Translations under genes and position numbers: made by a program
Part shown: one piece after another, positions 1-7,614 of the stretch
Layout of the letters: each line of letters starts with the position of its first letter
Position numbering within the stretch: position 1 is the stretch's first letter
Origin: Chloroflexota bacterium
GTDB lineage: Bacteria > Chloroflexota > Dehalococcoidia > UBA1151
DNA: 18,133 bases
NCBI GenBank assembly: GCA_022561735.1
Contig: JADFQR010000001.1
Coordinates: forward strand, 1-18,133
Direction: 5' to 3'
The notes under the pieces: model-generated
Databases searched by the model: none
What the model was told of the DNA's origin: nothing
What the model saw: the letters and a program-made list of their open reading frames with translations, nothing else

Positions 1-1
1 C

Positions 2-541
2 CAGTACCGTGGCGAGCTGGGAGCCGAGGTCGAGGTGGGCCGGAACGATGCGGCCAGTCTCGATGAACTGATCGCCATGCAACCGGAACGCGTAGTGGTC
101 TCTCCCGGCCCATCGACACCGGAGAACGCCGGTATCTCGATCGACGCAATACGCCACTTCGGCCAGGAGGTCCCGGTGCTTGGCGTTTGCCTGGGCCACC
201 AGTGCATCGGCGAGGCGTACGGGGCGACGGTTGCACACGCGGGCGAGATCATGCACGGCAAAACGTCGATGATCTCTCACGATGGCAAGGGCGTATTCGC
301 CGGGTTGCCGGAGCCGTTCGAGGCGGTCCGGTATCACTCCCTCTCGATACAGCCGGACTCGGTCCCGGATGTCCTTGAAGTGACCGCACACAGTCGCGGC
401 GGCATTATCCAGGGCGTCCGGCATCGTGAGTTGCCCGTCGAGGGCGTGCAGTTCCACCCTGAATCGATCCTGACGGTGGCGGGCAAGGCGCTGCTCCAGA
501 ACTTTCTTGACATGAAGACGCCAGCGCCGGTTGGCGCCTGA
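2..541 (+). CDS. trpG: Anthranilate synthase component II (glutamine amidotransferase), 5' end off window
   Basis: TrpG is the glutaminase subunit of anthranilate synthase. It feeds ammonia to TrpE, which turns chorismate into anthranilate, the first committed step of tryptophan synthesis. The reading frame is open from base 2, so the gene runs in from the left; only some 15 N-terminal residues appear to be missing compared with the usual 190-200. The first visible residues (QYRGELGAEVEV) match the normal N-terminal region, so the internal GTG at 35 is not the real start. Visible class-I amidotransferase motifs are VVVSPGPSTP, the nucleophile elbow GVCLGHQ (Cys codon 188-190) and the His-Glu pair in FHPES (455-463). 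trpE is presumably just upstream. The gene leads a trpG-D-C-F run; the gap to trpD is 35 bases. Confidence 0.95.
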   Translation, partial: QYRGELGAEVEVGRNDAASLDELIAMQPERVVVSPGPSTPENAGISIDAIRHFGQEVPVLGVCLGHQCIGEAYGATVAHAGEIMHGKTSMISHDGKGVFAGLPEPFEAVRYHSLSIQPDSVPDVLEVTAHSRGGIIQGVRHRELPVEGVQFHPESILTVAGKALLQNFLDMKTPAPVGA

Positions 542-576
542 TCACAATCCCAAAACCGCCCCTGCGGGGGGACATC

Positions 577-1614
577 ATGGACATCAAAGAAGCAATATCG
601 GAGATCGTCGAGCACCGCGACCTGCCGGTCGACGCCGCAGCCGACGTGATGCGCCAGATCATGGCGGGTGAGGTCACTCCGGCGCAGTTCGGGGCGTTCG
701 TAACCGGGCTGCGCATGAAAGGCGAGACGGCGGAGGAGATTGCAGGGATGGCGCGCTCCATGCGAGACGTGTCGCTGCATGTCGAGTTCGACGGCCCGAC
801 GGTGGACACCTGCGGCACCGGCGGTGACGGTCAGAAAACCTTCAACATTTCCACCACGGCGGCGTTCGTCGCGGCCGGCGCGGGCGCCATCGTCGCCAAG
901 CACGGAAACCGTGCTATGTCCTCCTCCTCCGGCAGCGCGGACGCGCTTGAATCGCTGGGCGTGAAGATCGACCTGGGTCCGGACGGCGTCAAGCGTTGCC
1001 TGGAACAGGTGGGCATGGGGTTCATGTTCGCCCAGGCGTTCCATCCCGCCATGAAGTTCGCAGGGCCGCTCCGGCCGCAGATAGGCATCAGGACGGTATT
1101 CAACCTGCTTGGCCCGCTCACCAACCCCGCCGGAACCGGCCACCAGGTCATCGGCATGGGCGATCCTTCCGCTGCGGCAAAGGTGGCGCGTGCGTTGCAG
1201 ATCCTCGGGACGTCCGGGTCGCTTGTCGTCTACTCGGAAGACGGGATGGACGAGATCAGCCCGGAGGGCGTGTCCCACGTATGGGAGGTGGCAGACGGGA
1301 AGGTGTCAGAACGTACGGTGGATGCGAGCGATTTCGGGCTCACAGAGTGCCGGAGATCGGACCTGACGGCAAACACGATGGAGGAGAGCGTCGCGTTGAT
1401 TCGCGGGGTGCTGAAAGGCCGAAACACGAGCGATATCGAGCGGTCCGCCAGAACGGTTGTGGTGTTGAATGCGGCGGCGGCGCTGGTCGCGGCGGGCCGG
1501 GCGGAGTCGTTTAAAGAGGGCGCTCGGCTGGCGATTGAGTCGATCGACAGCGGAAGCGCCCTCAAGAAACTGGAGTCTCTGGCCGAACTATCGCAAAGGC
1601 TGGGAGACGGATGA
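577..1614 (+). CDS. trpD: Anthranilate phosphoribosyltransferase
   Basis: TrpD transfers the phosphoribosyl group of PRPP to anthranilate, the second step of the tryptophan branch. The 345-residue length is normal for a stand-alone TrpD. The glycine-rich PRPP-binding loop is seen as CGTGGDG (about residues 79-85), followed by NISTTAAFVAAG and the anthranilate/PRPP segment KHGNRAMSSSSGSAD (108-122). An N-terminal helical domain (1-70) precedes the nucleoside-phosphorylase-like alpha/beta domain. The ATG at 577 is preceded by a run of six G (566-571) as a rough ribosome site; four C at 559-562 could pair with part of that run. The stop codon overlaps the trpC start as ATGA, which suggests translational coupling. 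Confidence 0.97.
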   Translation: MDIKEAISEIVEHRDLPVDAAADVMRQIMAGEVTPAQFGAFVTGLRMKGETAEEIAGMARSMRDVSLHVEFDGPTVDTCGTGGDGQKTFNISTTAAFVAAGAGAIVAKHGNRAMSSSSGSADALESLGVKIDLGPDGVKRCLEQVGMGFMFAQAFHPAMKFAGPLRPQIGIRTVFNLLGPLTNPAGTGHQVIGMGDPSAAAKVARALQILGTSGSLVVYSEDGMDEISPEGVSHVWEVADGKVSERTVDASDFGLTECRRSDLTANTMEESVALIRGVLKGRNTSDIERSARTVVVLNAAAALVAAGRAESFKEGARLAIESIDSGSALKKLESLAELSQRLGDG

Positions 1615-2444
1615 TCTCGCACGGCAAACCGACCGGCACGGTGCTGGACAAGATAGTGGCCGGCAAGCGCGAGGCGTTGTTGAAGGCCCAGCGCGATCAT
1701 CCCCTGGCAGATGTACGGCGTGCGGCGGAGGCGGCCGGGCCGCGCTCAGACTTTCACGCCGCCCTGAAAGGTTCAGGGAAAGGCTCGGGAGCGCACCCGG
1801 GCGTTTCGGTCATAACCGAGATGAAACGGGCCTCCGCCTCCGCCGGTTCGCTTGCGCCCGACCTCGACCCGTCCACGATGGCGAAAACGTTCATCGACGG
1901 CGGCGCGGCGGCGATCTCTGTGCTTACCGAGGCGGACCACTTCTCCGGTTCGCTTGAAGACCTGCGTCAGGTGAAGGCGGTGGCCGGTCCGCGCGGGATT
2001 CCGGTGATGGAGAAAGACTTTGTCTTCTCCGAATACCAGGTCTACGAGGCGGCAGCGAACGGCGCTGACGCCGTCCTTCTCATCATCGCCATCCTGGAGC
2101 AGGACCAGTATTCCGATCTGCTGGGCCTCGCACGGGGTCTCGGACTTGGCGTCCTTGTCGAGGTGTTCAACAGGCCGGAGCTGGAAACGGCGCTGACCGA
2201 GAATCCCCGGATCATCGGCATCAACAACCGCAACCTCAAGACGCTGGAGACCGACCTCTCGGTCTTTGAGACCCTCGCCCCGCTGGTGCCGCGTGACCGG
2301 CTGCTCGTGGCGGAATCCGGCATGAAGGGCGTTGAGGACGTGCGCCGGATGCAGGCCGCAGGTGCGCAGGCCGTCCTCGTCGGCGAGTCGCTGATGCGGG
2401 CCGGCGGCAGTGTGTCCGGGCTGATCTCCAGCCTTTCAGGTTAG
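1611..2444 (+). CDS. trpC: Indole-3-glycerol phosphate synthase
   Basis: TrpC closes the indole ring: it converts 1-(2-carboxyphenylamino)-1-deoxyribulose 5-phosphate into indole-3-glycerol phosphate with loss of CO2 and water. It is a 277-residue single TIM barrel, near family length. Motifs in order: VITEMKRASASAG (about 68-79, holding the catalytic Glu and Lys of the beta-1 strand), AISVLTEADHFSGS, VMEKDFVFSEYQVYEA (second catalytic Lys), ADAVLLI, VLVEVF, IGINNRNLKTLETD, LLVAESG and VLVGESLMRA (phosphate-binding C-terminal loops). The start overlaps the trpD stop (ATGA), with GGGAG just upstream. The loop before the first catalytic strand (about residues 50-64) is Gly/Ser rich and slightly longer than usual. 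trpF follows after nine bases. Confidence 0.97.
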   Translation: MISHGKPTGTVLDKIVAGKREALLKAQRDHPLADVRRAAEAAGPRSDFHAALKGSGKGSGAHPGVSVITEMKRASASAGSLAPDLDPSTMAKTFIDGGAAAISVLTEADHFSGSLEDLRQVKAVAGPRGIPVMEKDFVFSEYQVYEAAANGADAVLLIIAILEQDQYSDLLGLARGLGLGVLVEVFNRPELETALTENPRIIGINNRNLKTLETDLSVFETLAPLVPRDRLLVAESGMKGVEDVRRMQAAGAQAVLVGESLMRAGGSVSGLISSLSG

Positions 2445-2453
2445 GCTAGAGCG

Positions 2454-3110
2454 ATGCCAACACCGCACGTCAAGATCTGCGGACTTCGGGACGCCGGGAC
2501 CGCCCGGGAAGCCGCCCTGTCCGGGGCCGATTTCGTTGGGTTCAACTTTGTTGAGGGCGTTCGCAGGCAGCTCTCCCCGGAGCTCGGCGCAGCGATCATC
2601 TCTTCTTTCCGCAATATGCTTTCGGAAGACTCGATGCCCGGACCCCGTGTCGTCGGGCTGTTCCGCAACCAGCCGGCGGAGTTCGTCAACGGCGTCGGCC
2701 GTACGGCGGCGCTGGACATGGTGCAACTGTGCGGCGACGAGGATGATGCGTACTACGCGCAGATCGATCTCCCGGTCCTGAAACAGGTGCGCGTTCGTCC
2801 CGGGGCCTCGGCCGTGGATATTGAGGCAGAGGTGAAGGCCCACCTGGACGCCGGCCGCATGGTGATCCTGGACGCCTATGACCCGGACACGCCCGGGGGC
2901 ACGGGCAAAGTGTTCGACTGGTCGGTGGCGCAAAAAGTAGCGGCGCTGGAAGGGGTGTTGCTGGCCGGGGGCCTCACGCCGGAAAACGTCACGGACGCGA
3001 TCCGGCAGCTGGGCGCGTGGGGTGTGGACGTGTCGTCCGGGGTCGAGACGGACGGGGTGAAGGACGATGAGAAGATCCACGACTTCATCACCGCCGCGCT
3101 GGGGGCCTGA
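2454..3110 (+). CDS. trpF: Phosphoribosylanthranilate isomerase
   Basis: TrpF performs the Amadori rearrangement of N-(5'-phosphoribosyl)anthranilate, the step between TrpD and TrpC. It is 218 residues, a typical single TIM barrel. The catalytic general base Cys is in VKICGLRD (Cys9) and the general acid Asp in VILDAYD (Asp140). Other family blocks are ADFVGFNF, VVGLFRN, the segment GGTGKVFDW (about 148-156), LLAGGLTPENV and GVDVSSGVE. The usual QLHGDE motif reads QLCGDE here (91-96), a small variation away from the two catalytic residues. It is the last gene of the visible trp run and is convergent with glmS across 26 bases. trpB and trpA are not in the window, so they must lie elsewhere or upstream. 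Confidence 0.96.
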   Translation: MPTPHVKICGLRDAGTAREAALSGADFVGFNFVEGVRRQLSPELGAAIISSFRNMLSEDSMPGPRVVGLFRNQPAEFVNGVGRTAALDMVQLCGDEDDAYYAQIDLPVLKQVRVRPGASAVDIEAEVKAHLDAGRMVILDAYDPDTPGGTGKVFDWSVAQKVAALEGVLLAGGLTPENVTDAIRQLGAWGVDVSSGVETDGVKDDEKIHDFITAALGA

Positions 3111-3135
3111 TTCCCAGATATTCCGGCCCCCGGCG
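3097..3135. terminator. Hairpin between convergent trpF and glmS
   Basis: GGGGGCC (3101-3107, over the end of trpF) is the exact reverse complement of GGCCCCC (3125-3131). A G-T pair and three more pairs extend the stem to 11 bp (3097-3107 with 3125-3135) around a 17-base loop. It spans the whole gap between two convergent genes and would fold in either transcript. No T run follows on either side, so if it terminates transcription it is a U-less hairpin or acts with Rho. Confidence 0.5.
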
Positions 3136-3136
3136 A

Positions 3137-4993
3137 TTACTCGACGGTGACCGATTTCGCCAGGTTTCGCGGCTTGTCCGGGTCCAGGCCGAGCGCCACG
3201 CTCGTGTGATATGCAAGCTGTTGCATTGGAACCAGTGACAGCATGGGAACGATCCACTCCGGCGCCTCGGGCAACCACAGCACCTCGTCCGCGAGGCCGG
3301 GCATTAGATCATCACCACGGGTCGCAAGTGCGATCACTTCCCCACCGCGCGCCTTCACCTCGTTGATGTTGCCAACCATCTTGTCGTAAAGCGCTCCCTG
3401 CGGAGCCAGCGCGATGGTCGGCATCTCTTCCGAGATAAGTGCGATAGAGCCGTGCTTCATCTCCCCGGCCGCGTAACCCTCGGCGTGGATATAGGCGATC
3501 TCCTTCATCTTGAGCGCGCCCTCCATGGCCATCGGATGCAACGCTCCACGTCCCAGGTACAGCACGTTGCGCCGGTCCATCAGCCTCTCGAGCGCCACCC
3601 GCCTGCATTCACCGGCATCGTCGATCATCTCTGCGATCAACCCGGGCAGGCGTGACAGGTCAGACACCAGCTCACGCGCCCGGCCGGGCGGCAGGGCGCC
3701 ACGGCGAATCCCCAGGTAGACCGCCAGCTGATAGAGAACGGTGAGGGAGCAGATCATCGTCTTGGTCGATGCGACCCCTATCTCCTGGCCTGCGCGCAGG
3801 TAAAGCGTCCCGTCCGCCACCAGGGTGGCCTGTGTCTCCTCCGCCTCGACGAGCGCTAACTGCTTCGCTCCGGCCGCAGACGCTGACTCCATGGCTGCAA
3901 GCGTGTCCACGGTCTCGCCCGACTGGGTCACCGATATCACGAGGGTCCGTTCGTTGAGAGACGTCGAGCGGTACCGGAACTCGGAGGCGTTCTCTGCGTG
4001 CGCCGGAATCCCGGCAAGCGCCTCGATCATCTGGGCTCCGTACATCCCGGCGTGAAGGCTTGTTCCCATTCCGACGACGATCACGCGATCGATGGATCGG
4101 ATCTCGTCATCCGAGAACGGCACCTCGGGCAGGTCAACGGTCCCGTTCTCAAAATCCACTCGCCTGCGCATCGCTGACGACACCGCTTCCGGCTGCTCGG
4201 CGATCTCCTTCGCCATGAAGTGCGGATGCTCACCCCTGGCGGTAGCCTCAAAGCTACGGCCGGTCTTGAACGCATGCCGTTGAAGCGATACGCCGTTGAG
4301 ATCCGTGAACCCGGTGGCGGCGGGGCTTATCGTCACCACCTCTCCAGCGCGGAGATAGATCACACGATCCGTGTGGGGCAGGATAGCCAGGACATCACTC
4401 GCCAGCAGGTGAAAGCCGTCACCGATGCCGACCACTATCCCGCCGGCATTGCCCAGCCGTACGCCAACGATCACCCCGGGCTCACCCGCACAGGTAACGA
4501 CGAACGACGAAGCGCCCTGTATGCGCCCGGCGGCGCACCGCGCGGCGGACGCAAGGGATTCTTCCCCCCCAAGGCAACGAGCTATCAAGTGGGCGATCAC
4601 CTCGCTGTCGGTCTCGGAGTCAAACCGGTAACCGGCCTCCGAAAGCTCGTCCCGCAGCTCAAGATAGTTTTCGACGATGCCGTTGTGAACAACCGCCACG
4701 CGGCCGTCCGCGCTCGTGTGGGGGTGAGCGTTTGCGATGGTGACTCCGCCGTGGGTAGCCCAGCGCGTGTGTGCGATGCCAACAGTCGGCTCGGCGTCTC
4801 CGTTCGAAACTCGGCCCGCAACCGCCTCGGCCAGTTGATCAACGCCCAGGGCGCGCGTGACCGTGATCCGGTCGCTGCCGTTCTGAACCCCTATCCCGGC
4901 GCTGTCATAACCGCGGTACTCAAGCGTCCTGAGACCGGACACAAGGATTGGCGTAACCGGTTTGGACCCGGTATAGGCGATGATTCCGCACAT
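3137..4993 (-). CDS. glmS: Glutamine--fructose-6-phosphate aminotransferase (isomerizing)
   Basis: GlmS makes glucosamine-6-phosphate from fructose-6-phosphate and glutamine, the entry to UDP-GlcNAc, peptidoglycan and other amino-sugar polymers. It has 618 residues, close to the usual 600-610. The N-terminal class-II glutaminase starts MCGIIAYTG, so Cys2 becomes the N-terminal nucleophile; HTRWATHG (75-82) and NGIVENY (104-110) complete it. HFMAKEIAEQP (258-268) marks the linker. Two SIS sugar-isomerase domains follow: GMGTSLHAG (308-316) and SVTQSGETVDT (354-364) in the first, then a second ending in the family C-terminus PRNLAKSVTVE. It lies 21 bases after plsC in the cmk-plsC-glmS run. That short gap leaves no room for a glmS ribozyme, so regulation is probably by the shared upstream promoter. 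Confidence 0.97.
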   Translation of the reverse strand: MCGIIAYTGSKPVTPILVSGLRTLEYRGYDSAGIGVQNGSDRITVTRALGVDQLAEAVAGRVSNGDAEPTVGIAHTRWATHGGVTIANAHPHTSADGRVAVVHNGIVENYLELRDELSEAGYRFDSETDSEVIAHLIARCLGGEESLASAARCAAGRIQGASSFVVTCAGEPGVIVGVRLGNAGGIVVGIGDGFHLLASDVLAILPHTDRVIYLRAGEVVTISPAATGFTDLNGVSLQRHAFKTGRSFEATARGEHPHFMAKEIAEQPEAVSSAMRRRVDFENGTVDLPEVPFSDDEIRSIDRVIVVGMGTSLHAGMYGAQMIEALAGIPAHAENASEFRYRSTSLNERTLVISVTQSGETVDTLAAMESASAAGAKQLALVEAEETQATLVADGTLYLRAGQEIGVASTKTMICSLTVLYQLAVYLGIRRGALPPGRARELVSDLSRLPGLIAEMIDDAGECRRVALERLMDRRNVLYLGRGALHPMAMEGALKMKEIAYIHAEGYAAGEMKHGSIALISEEMPTIALAPQGALYDKMVGNINEVKARGGEVIALATRGDDLMPGLADEVLWLPEAPEWIVPMLSLVPMQQLAYHTSVALGLDPDKPRNLAKSVTVE

Positions 4994-5014
4994 GAGCGGG
5001 TGGCTGCTCCCGGA

Positions 5015-5749
5015 TTAGCGGTTTTCCGTGCGAGGCGACGCCGCCGTCTCGACGGCAAGCGCACCGGCAGGTTCGATGGTCTCCGTTAACGAGAACGGGC
5101 CTTCAGCGGCGTCTTCGTAATAGCCGCGGTAGCTATGCGGCAGCAGTGCGGCGACGCGGCCCATGATCTCAGACGCGGCCGCCTCGATCTCAATCCTCGT
5201 CAGCTTCCCGTCCACGTTCAAGCGGAACGGACGGCCGATACGCACGCGGATAGTGCCGCTGGGCCTGAACAGCCGGGCCCAGGAGCGCATCCCCTCCACA
5301 CCCGTCATCCCGACCGGGAGAATCGTGGTGTCAGCCCGTGCGGCCAGTGTGACGATCCCGGAATGTATCTCCCCGATGGCCCCGGGATTTCGGGTGCCTT
5401 CCGGGAATATAACGAGCGTCGCGGTGGGCCGCTTGAGCTCCCTTATGGCCCAGCGGAGCGCAGACAGGTCCATCTCCCCCCTTCGCAGGGGATAGGCGCC
5501 GTAAGCCTGCAGGAACCAGCGCCCGAGCGGGGTTACCTTTTGAAATATCGAGTCTTTAGCGAGGAACCGGGTGTTGCGTAGTAGCGATGCCGCGAGAATC
5601 GAAGGGTCGGTGTTGCTCTGATGATTGGCGACGACGATTATCGGGCCATCGGCCGGGATGTTATCCCTGCCCTCAACCGAATAGTCAGCGAACAACGCGA
5701 GGGTTCCCCGCAACGCACAGTTGACGAACGGATGGATTAGAAAGGACAT
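5015..5749 (-). CDS. plsC: 1-acyl-sn-glycerol-3-phosphate acyltransferase (PlsC family)
   Basis: PlsC-type acyltransferases add the second acyl chain to lysophosphatidic acid, giving phosphatidic acid for membrane lipids; they work at the inner face of the membrane. The catalytic HX4D motif is seen as NHQSNTD (His43, Asp48) and the acyl-acceptor motif as FPEGTR (115-120), with the block AKDSIFQKVTPLGRWF between them. The 244-residue length is ordinary for the family. The start ATG overlaps the cmk stop by one base (TAATG), a strong sign of coupled translation. cmk next to plsC is a frequent pairing in bacteria. The last 25 or so residues are unconserved in character. Substrate specificity cannot be read from sequence, so another lysophospholipid acceptor is possible. 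Confidence 0.9.
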   Translation of the reverse strand: MSFLIHPFVNCALRGTLALFADYSVEGRDNIPADGPIIVVANHQSNTDPSILAASLLRNTRFLAKDSIFQKVTPLGRWFLQAYGAYPLRRGEMDLSALRWAIRELKRPTATLVIFPEGTRNPGAIGEIHSGIVTLAARADTTILPVGMTGVEGMRSWARLFRPSGTIRVRIGRPFRLNVDGKLTRIEIEAAASEIMGRVAALLPHSYRGYYEDAAEGPFSLTETIEPAGALAVETAASPRTENR

Positions 5750-6438
5750 TAGCGGCCGTTACCGCCACTGCGCGCCATCGCCTCAAGCCGGTCGACCACA
5801 TCGTCGAGCGCGAGGTCGTCCGTGGGGAGAATCACGGCGTCGTTTGCAGCACGCAGCGGCGCCACAGCGCGCGACGAGTCCTGCTCGTCTCTGCGACGGA
5901 GATCGGCGAGTACCGTCTCATATTCCATGTCTGATCCAGATTCGATCAACTGCCCGTGGCGACGGCGCGCCCGGACATCAGCCGAAGCGTCAAGATAGAT
6001 CTTCAGCCCGGCATCCGAGAGCACAACGGTCCCTATATCACGGCCCACCATAACAATGTGGCCACGGGCAGCGATTTCACGCTGGAGTTTCACCAGGACT
6101 TCGCGCACCCCGGGAACGGCCGATACGGCGGACACGTTCCGGTCTACGACAGCGCTGCGCAGCTCGTCTGTGACATCGCGGCCTCCGACGATCACCCTGC
6201 ACTCATCACCCGGGGCTGCGGTCAACTCCATCCCGGCCTTCGATGCGAGCCGCGCCAGGGCAGCCGAATCATCAACGGGCACCTTCTTCTGAAGCGCCAG
6301 ATAGGTGATCGCCCGGTACATCACCCCCGTGTCCAGAAAAGTGTGACCCAGCCGGGCCGCGAGACACCGCCCGGCCGCGGTCTTCCCCGAGCCGACCGGC
6401 CCGTCGATCGCGATACATGGGGCGATATCTGCAGGCAA
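5749..6438 (-). CDS. cmk: Cytidylate kinase
   Basis: Cmk phosphorylates CMP and dCMP to the diphosphates, recycling nucleotides from RNA and lipid turnover. The P-loop is IDGPVGSGKT (11-20; more often GPAGSGKST). LDTGVMYRA (35-43) binds the nucleoside monophosphate, and VGRDIGTVV (131-139), LKIYLDASADVRARRR and a C-terminal ILPTDDLALDDVV segment are all family signatures. The length of 229 is normal. The chosen start is a TTG at 6438: it has AAGGA six bases upstream and places the P-loop at the expected distance. It heads the cmk-plsC-glmS unit. A candidate sigma-70 -10 box (6579-6584) lies about 130 bases upstream. Confidence 0.95.
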   Translation of the reverse strand: MPADIAPCIAIDGPVGSGKTAAGRCLAARLGHTFLDTGVMYRAITYLALQKKVPVDDSAALARLASKAGMELTAAPGDECRVIVGGRDVTDELRSAVVDRNVSAVSAVPGVREVLVKLQREIAARGHIVMVGRDIGTVVLSDAGLKIYLDASADVRARRRHGQLIESGSDMEYETVLADLRRRDEQDSSRAVAPLRAANDAVILPTDDLALDDVVDRLEAMARSGGNGR

Positions 6439-6578
6439 ACGGGATCCTTAAGATCATCCGGGGGAGTGTTGAAATAAAGAACAGTCAGATAGCGCGCTCG
6501 GAAGCCGGGAGGGACCGTCACCACCCGTCACAGGAGATCGCGGGTTCTCCGTAAGCATCCCGTAATGAACGCCATCCG

Positions 6579-6607
6579 ATTATATTCCCGGCCCGGGACG
6601 TGATCGA
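6579..6607 (-). promoter_or_regulatory. Candidate promoter with overlapping dyad for cmk-plsC-glmS
   Basis: On the minus strand 6584-6579 reads TATAAT, a perfect -10 box. The -35 at 17-base spacing is weak (TCGATC, 3 of 6). A 13-base dyad TCCCGG-C-CCGGGA (6586-6598) fills the spacer, the right place for a repressor or activator to act. The rest of the 336-base gap 6439-6774 also holds two direct CCGTCAC copies 10 bases apart (6515-6521, 6525-6531), an inverted repeat GGAGA/TCTCC (6533-6550) and the odd dyad GGGAC-T-GTCCC (6685-6695). I see no gene or RNA family in it apart from a possible nine-codon leader. Confidence 0.4.
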
Positions 6608-6748
6608 CAGTGGGATTTTCGCGTATTCGTTTACACGAGAGCCACATATCAAATTAGGGGTAATCTGCCTAATCTTCGTAAATCGGGACTGTCCCACCGG
6701 CGCCCGGATCGCCTTAACGGACGCGCTTTTTCAGGAGCCGGGAACTGG

Positions 6749-6778
6749 ATGACGTCTAACCAGGAGCGGATTGGATGA
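6749..6778 (+). other. Possible nine-codon leader ORF before cvpA
   Basis: ATG at 6749 opens a nine-codon frame, MTSNQERIG, whose TGA (6776-6778) overlaps the cvpA start as ATGA. It has its own AGGAG (6733-6737), eleven bases before its ATG. The block CAGGAGC...GGATGAC occurs twice (6732-6753 and 6761-6779), so this may simply be a duplicated ribosome-binding and start module. Expression is not established. Confidence 0.22.
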
Positions 6779-7419
6779 CCATATTCGACTGGGTGCTTGT
6801 GGCATTGTTTGTGGCCGGAGCGCTTCTCGGACTGAAGTGGGGCCTGGTTCAATCAGCGCTGAACTTCATAGCCGTTTACGTGGCGATGCTTGTGGGCGCC
6901 CAGTTCGCGGACGGACTGATTGAACGGTTTACCGACGATATCGATAACGAATCGATCACCACGGCAATCGGCTACATCGTTATTTTCCTGGCGGTATTCA
7001 TAGTCGCCCAGATTGCCGGCAAGGCCATCCGTACGATGCTGAAGATCGTCTTCATGGGATGGGTTGACCGGCTTGGCGGCGTCCTCGTCGGCGCATTGCT
7101 CGGATCCATCCTCGTTATCGGCGCCGTGACCGCTATGGCGCGCATCGCCTACCCGCAGGATGAGGTTATCCTGGCCAATATCGCGGATATAGACATCACC
7201 GCAGGTGTCGAGGGAATTGCGGACGCCGCACGGGAACGGCTCTACCAGGAGCTGGCTGAGCGATACGGACGTGGCACCCTGAGGGGCTGGATGGCCGACT
7301 CAAGCTTGATTCCCACGGTCCTGGACGTTACCGATGCGATCCCCGCAAACGTGCTCGGCCTGATCCCTGGTGAGTTCGCGAGCGCCCTCGACACCCTTGG
7401 TGCAGACCTGGAAAGTTAG
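6775..7419 (+). CDS. CvpA family membrane protein
   Basis: This is a CvpA-family integral membrane protein. The family is named for a colicin V production factor and is linked to envelope integrity, but its biochemical role is unsettled. Hydrophobic spans are visible at about residues 5-22, 28-45, 64-84 and 103-122, the four-helix pattern of the family. The signature GWVDRLGGVLVGALLG (95-110) matches the conserved W-D-R-x-x-G segment before the last helix. A soluble C-terminal tail of some 90 residues follows, with a charged helix ADAARERLYQELAERY. The total of 214 residues is slightly longer than the common 160-200. AGGAG lies eight bases before the ATG. It is divergent from cmk and is followed by 195 non-coding bases before the HNH gene. 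Confidence 0.8.
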   Translation: MTIFDWVLVALFVAGALLGLKWGLVQSALNFIAVYVAMLVGAQFADGLIERFTDDIDNESITTAIGYIVIFLAVFIVAQIAGKAIRTMLKIVFMGWVDRLGGVLVGALLGSILVIGAVTAMARIAYPQDEVILANIADIDITAGVEGIADAARERLYQELAERYGRGTLRGWMADSSLIPTVLDVTDAIPANVLGLIPGEFASALDTLGADLES

Positions 7420-7490
7420 CTGTCCCGCAACGCCGGGCGTGCGCAATGCCGTCCGAGGCGCTATGTTGTGGCTGACATGAGAGACCTTCA

Positions 7491-7531
7491 GCCCCCTGCA
7501 TGACGTACCAGACAGGGGGCCGAACGGTACG
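7491..7531 (+). other. Nested inverted repeats with pseudoknot topology upstream of the HNH gene
   Basis: GCCCCCTG (7491-7498) pairs perfectly with CAGGGGGC (7513-7520). CGTACC (7504-7509), inside that loop, pairs perfectly with GGTACG (7526-7531) outside it. The two stems (8 and 6 bp) interleave, which is H-type pseudoknot topology with linkers of 5, 3 and 5 bases. It lies 72 bases after cvpA and 83 bases before the HNH start. The 8-bp hairpin alone could be a U-less terminator for cvpA. No known riboswitch class is recognised. A small odd dyad ACGCC-G-GGCGT (7430-7440) precedes it. Confidence 0.35.
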
Positions 7532-7614
7532 AAGAGGAAGACACCCAAGAGTCAGGCCAACGCTCTGAGTCCACCACGGCAGGGGGGCAGGGGCGCCCGG
7601 GAGGACGACTGCGC

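Noticed and set aside
35..541. trpG starting at GTG 35
   Set aside because: The frame is open to the left edge and the residues before 35 match the normal TrpG N-terminal region, so the gene is partial.
334..1278. 314-residue minus-strand ORF opposite trpG and trpD
   Set aside because: It is antisense to two certain genes, is rich in Arg and His as expected for the shadow of G+C-rich code, and has no recognisable domain.
2436..3278. 280-residue minus-strand ORF opposite trpF
   Set aside because: It is a shadow of trpF and the end of glmS; composition is that of an antisense frame.
4994..5014. glmS ribozyme upstream of glmS
   Set aside because: Only 21 bases separate plsC and glmS, far too short for the ribozyme.
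4220..5089. 289-residue plus-strand ORF opposite glmS
   Set aside because: It is antisense to the well-conserved glutaminase domain of GlmS and has no domain of its own.
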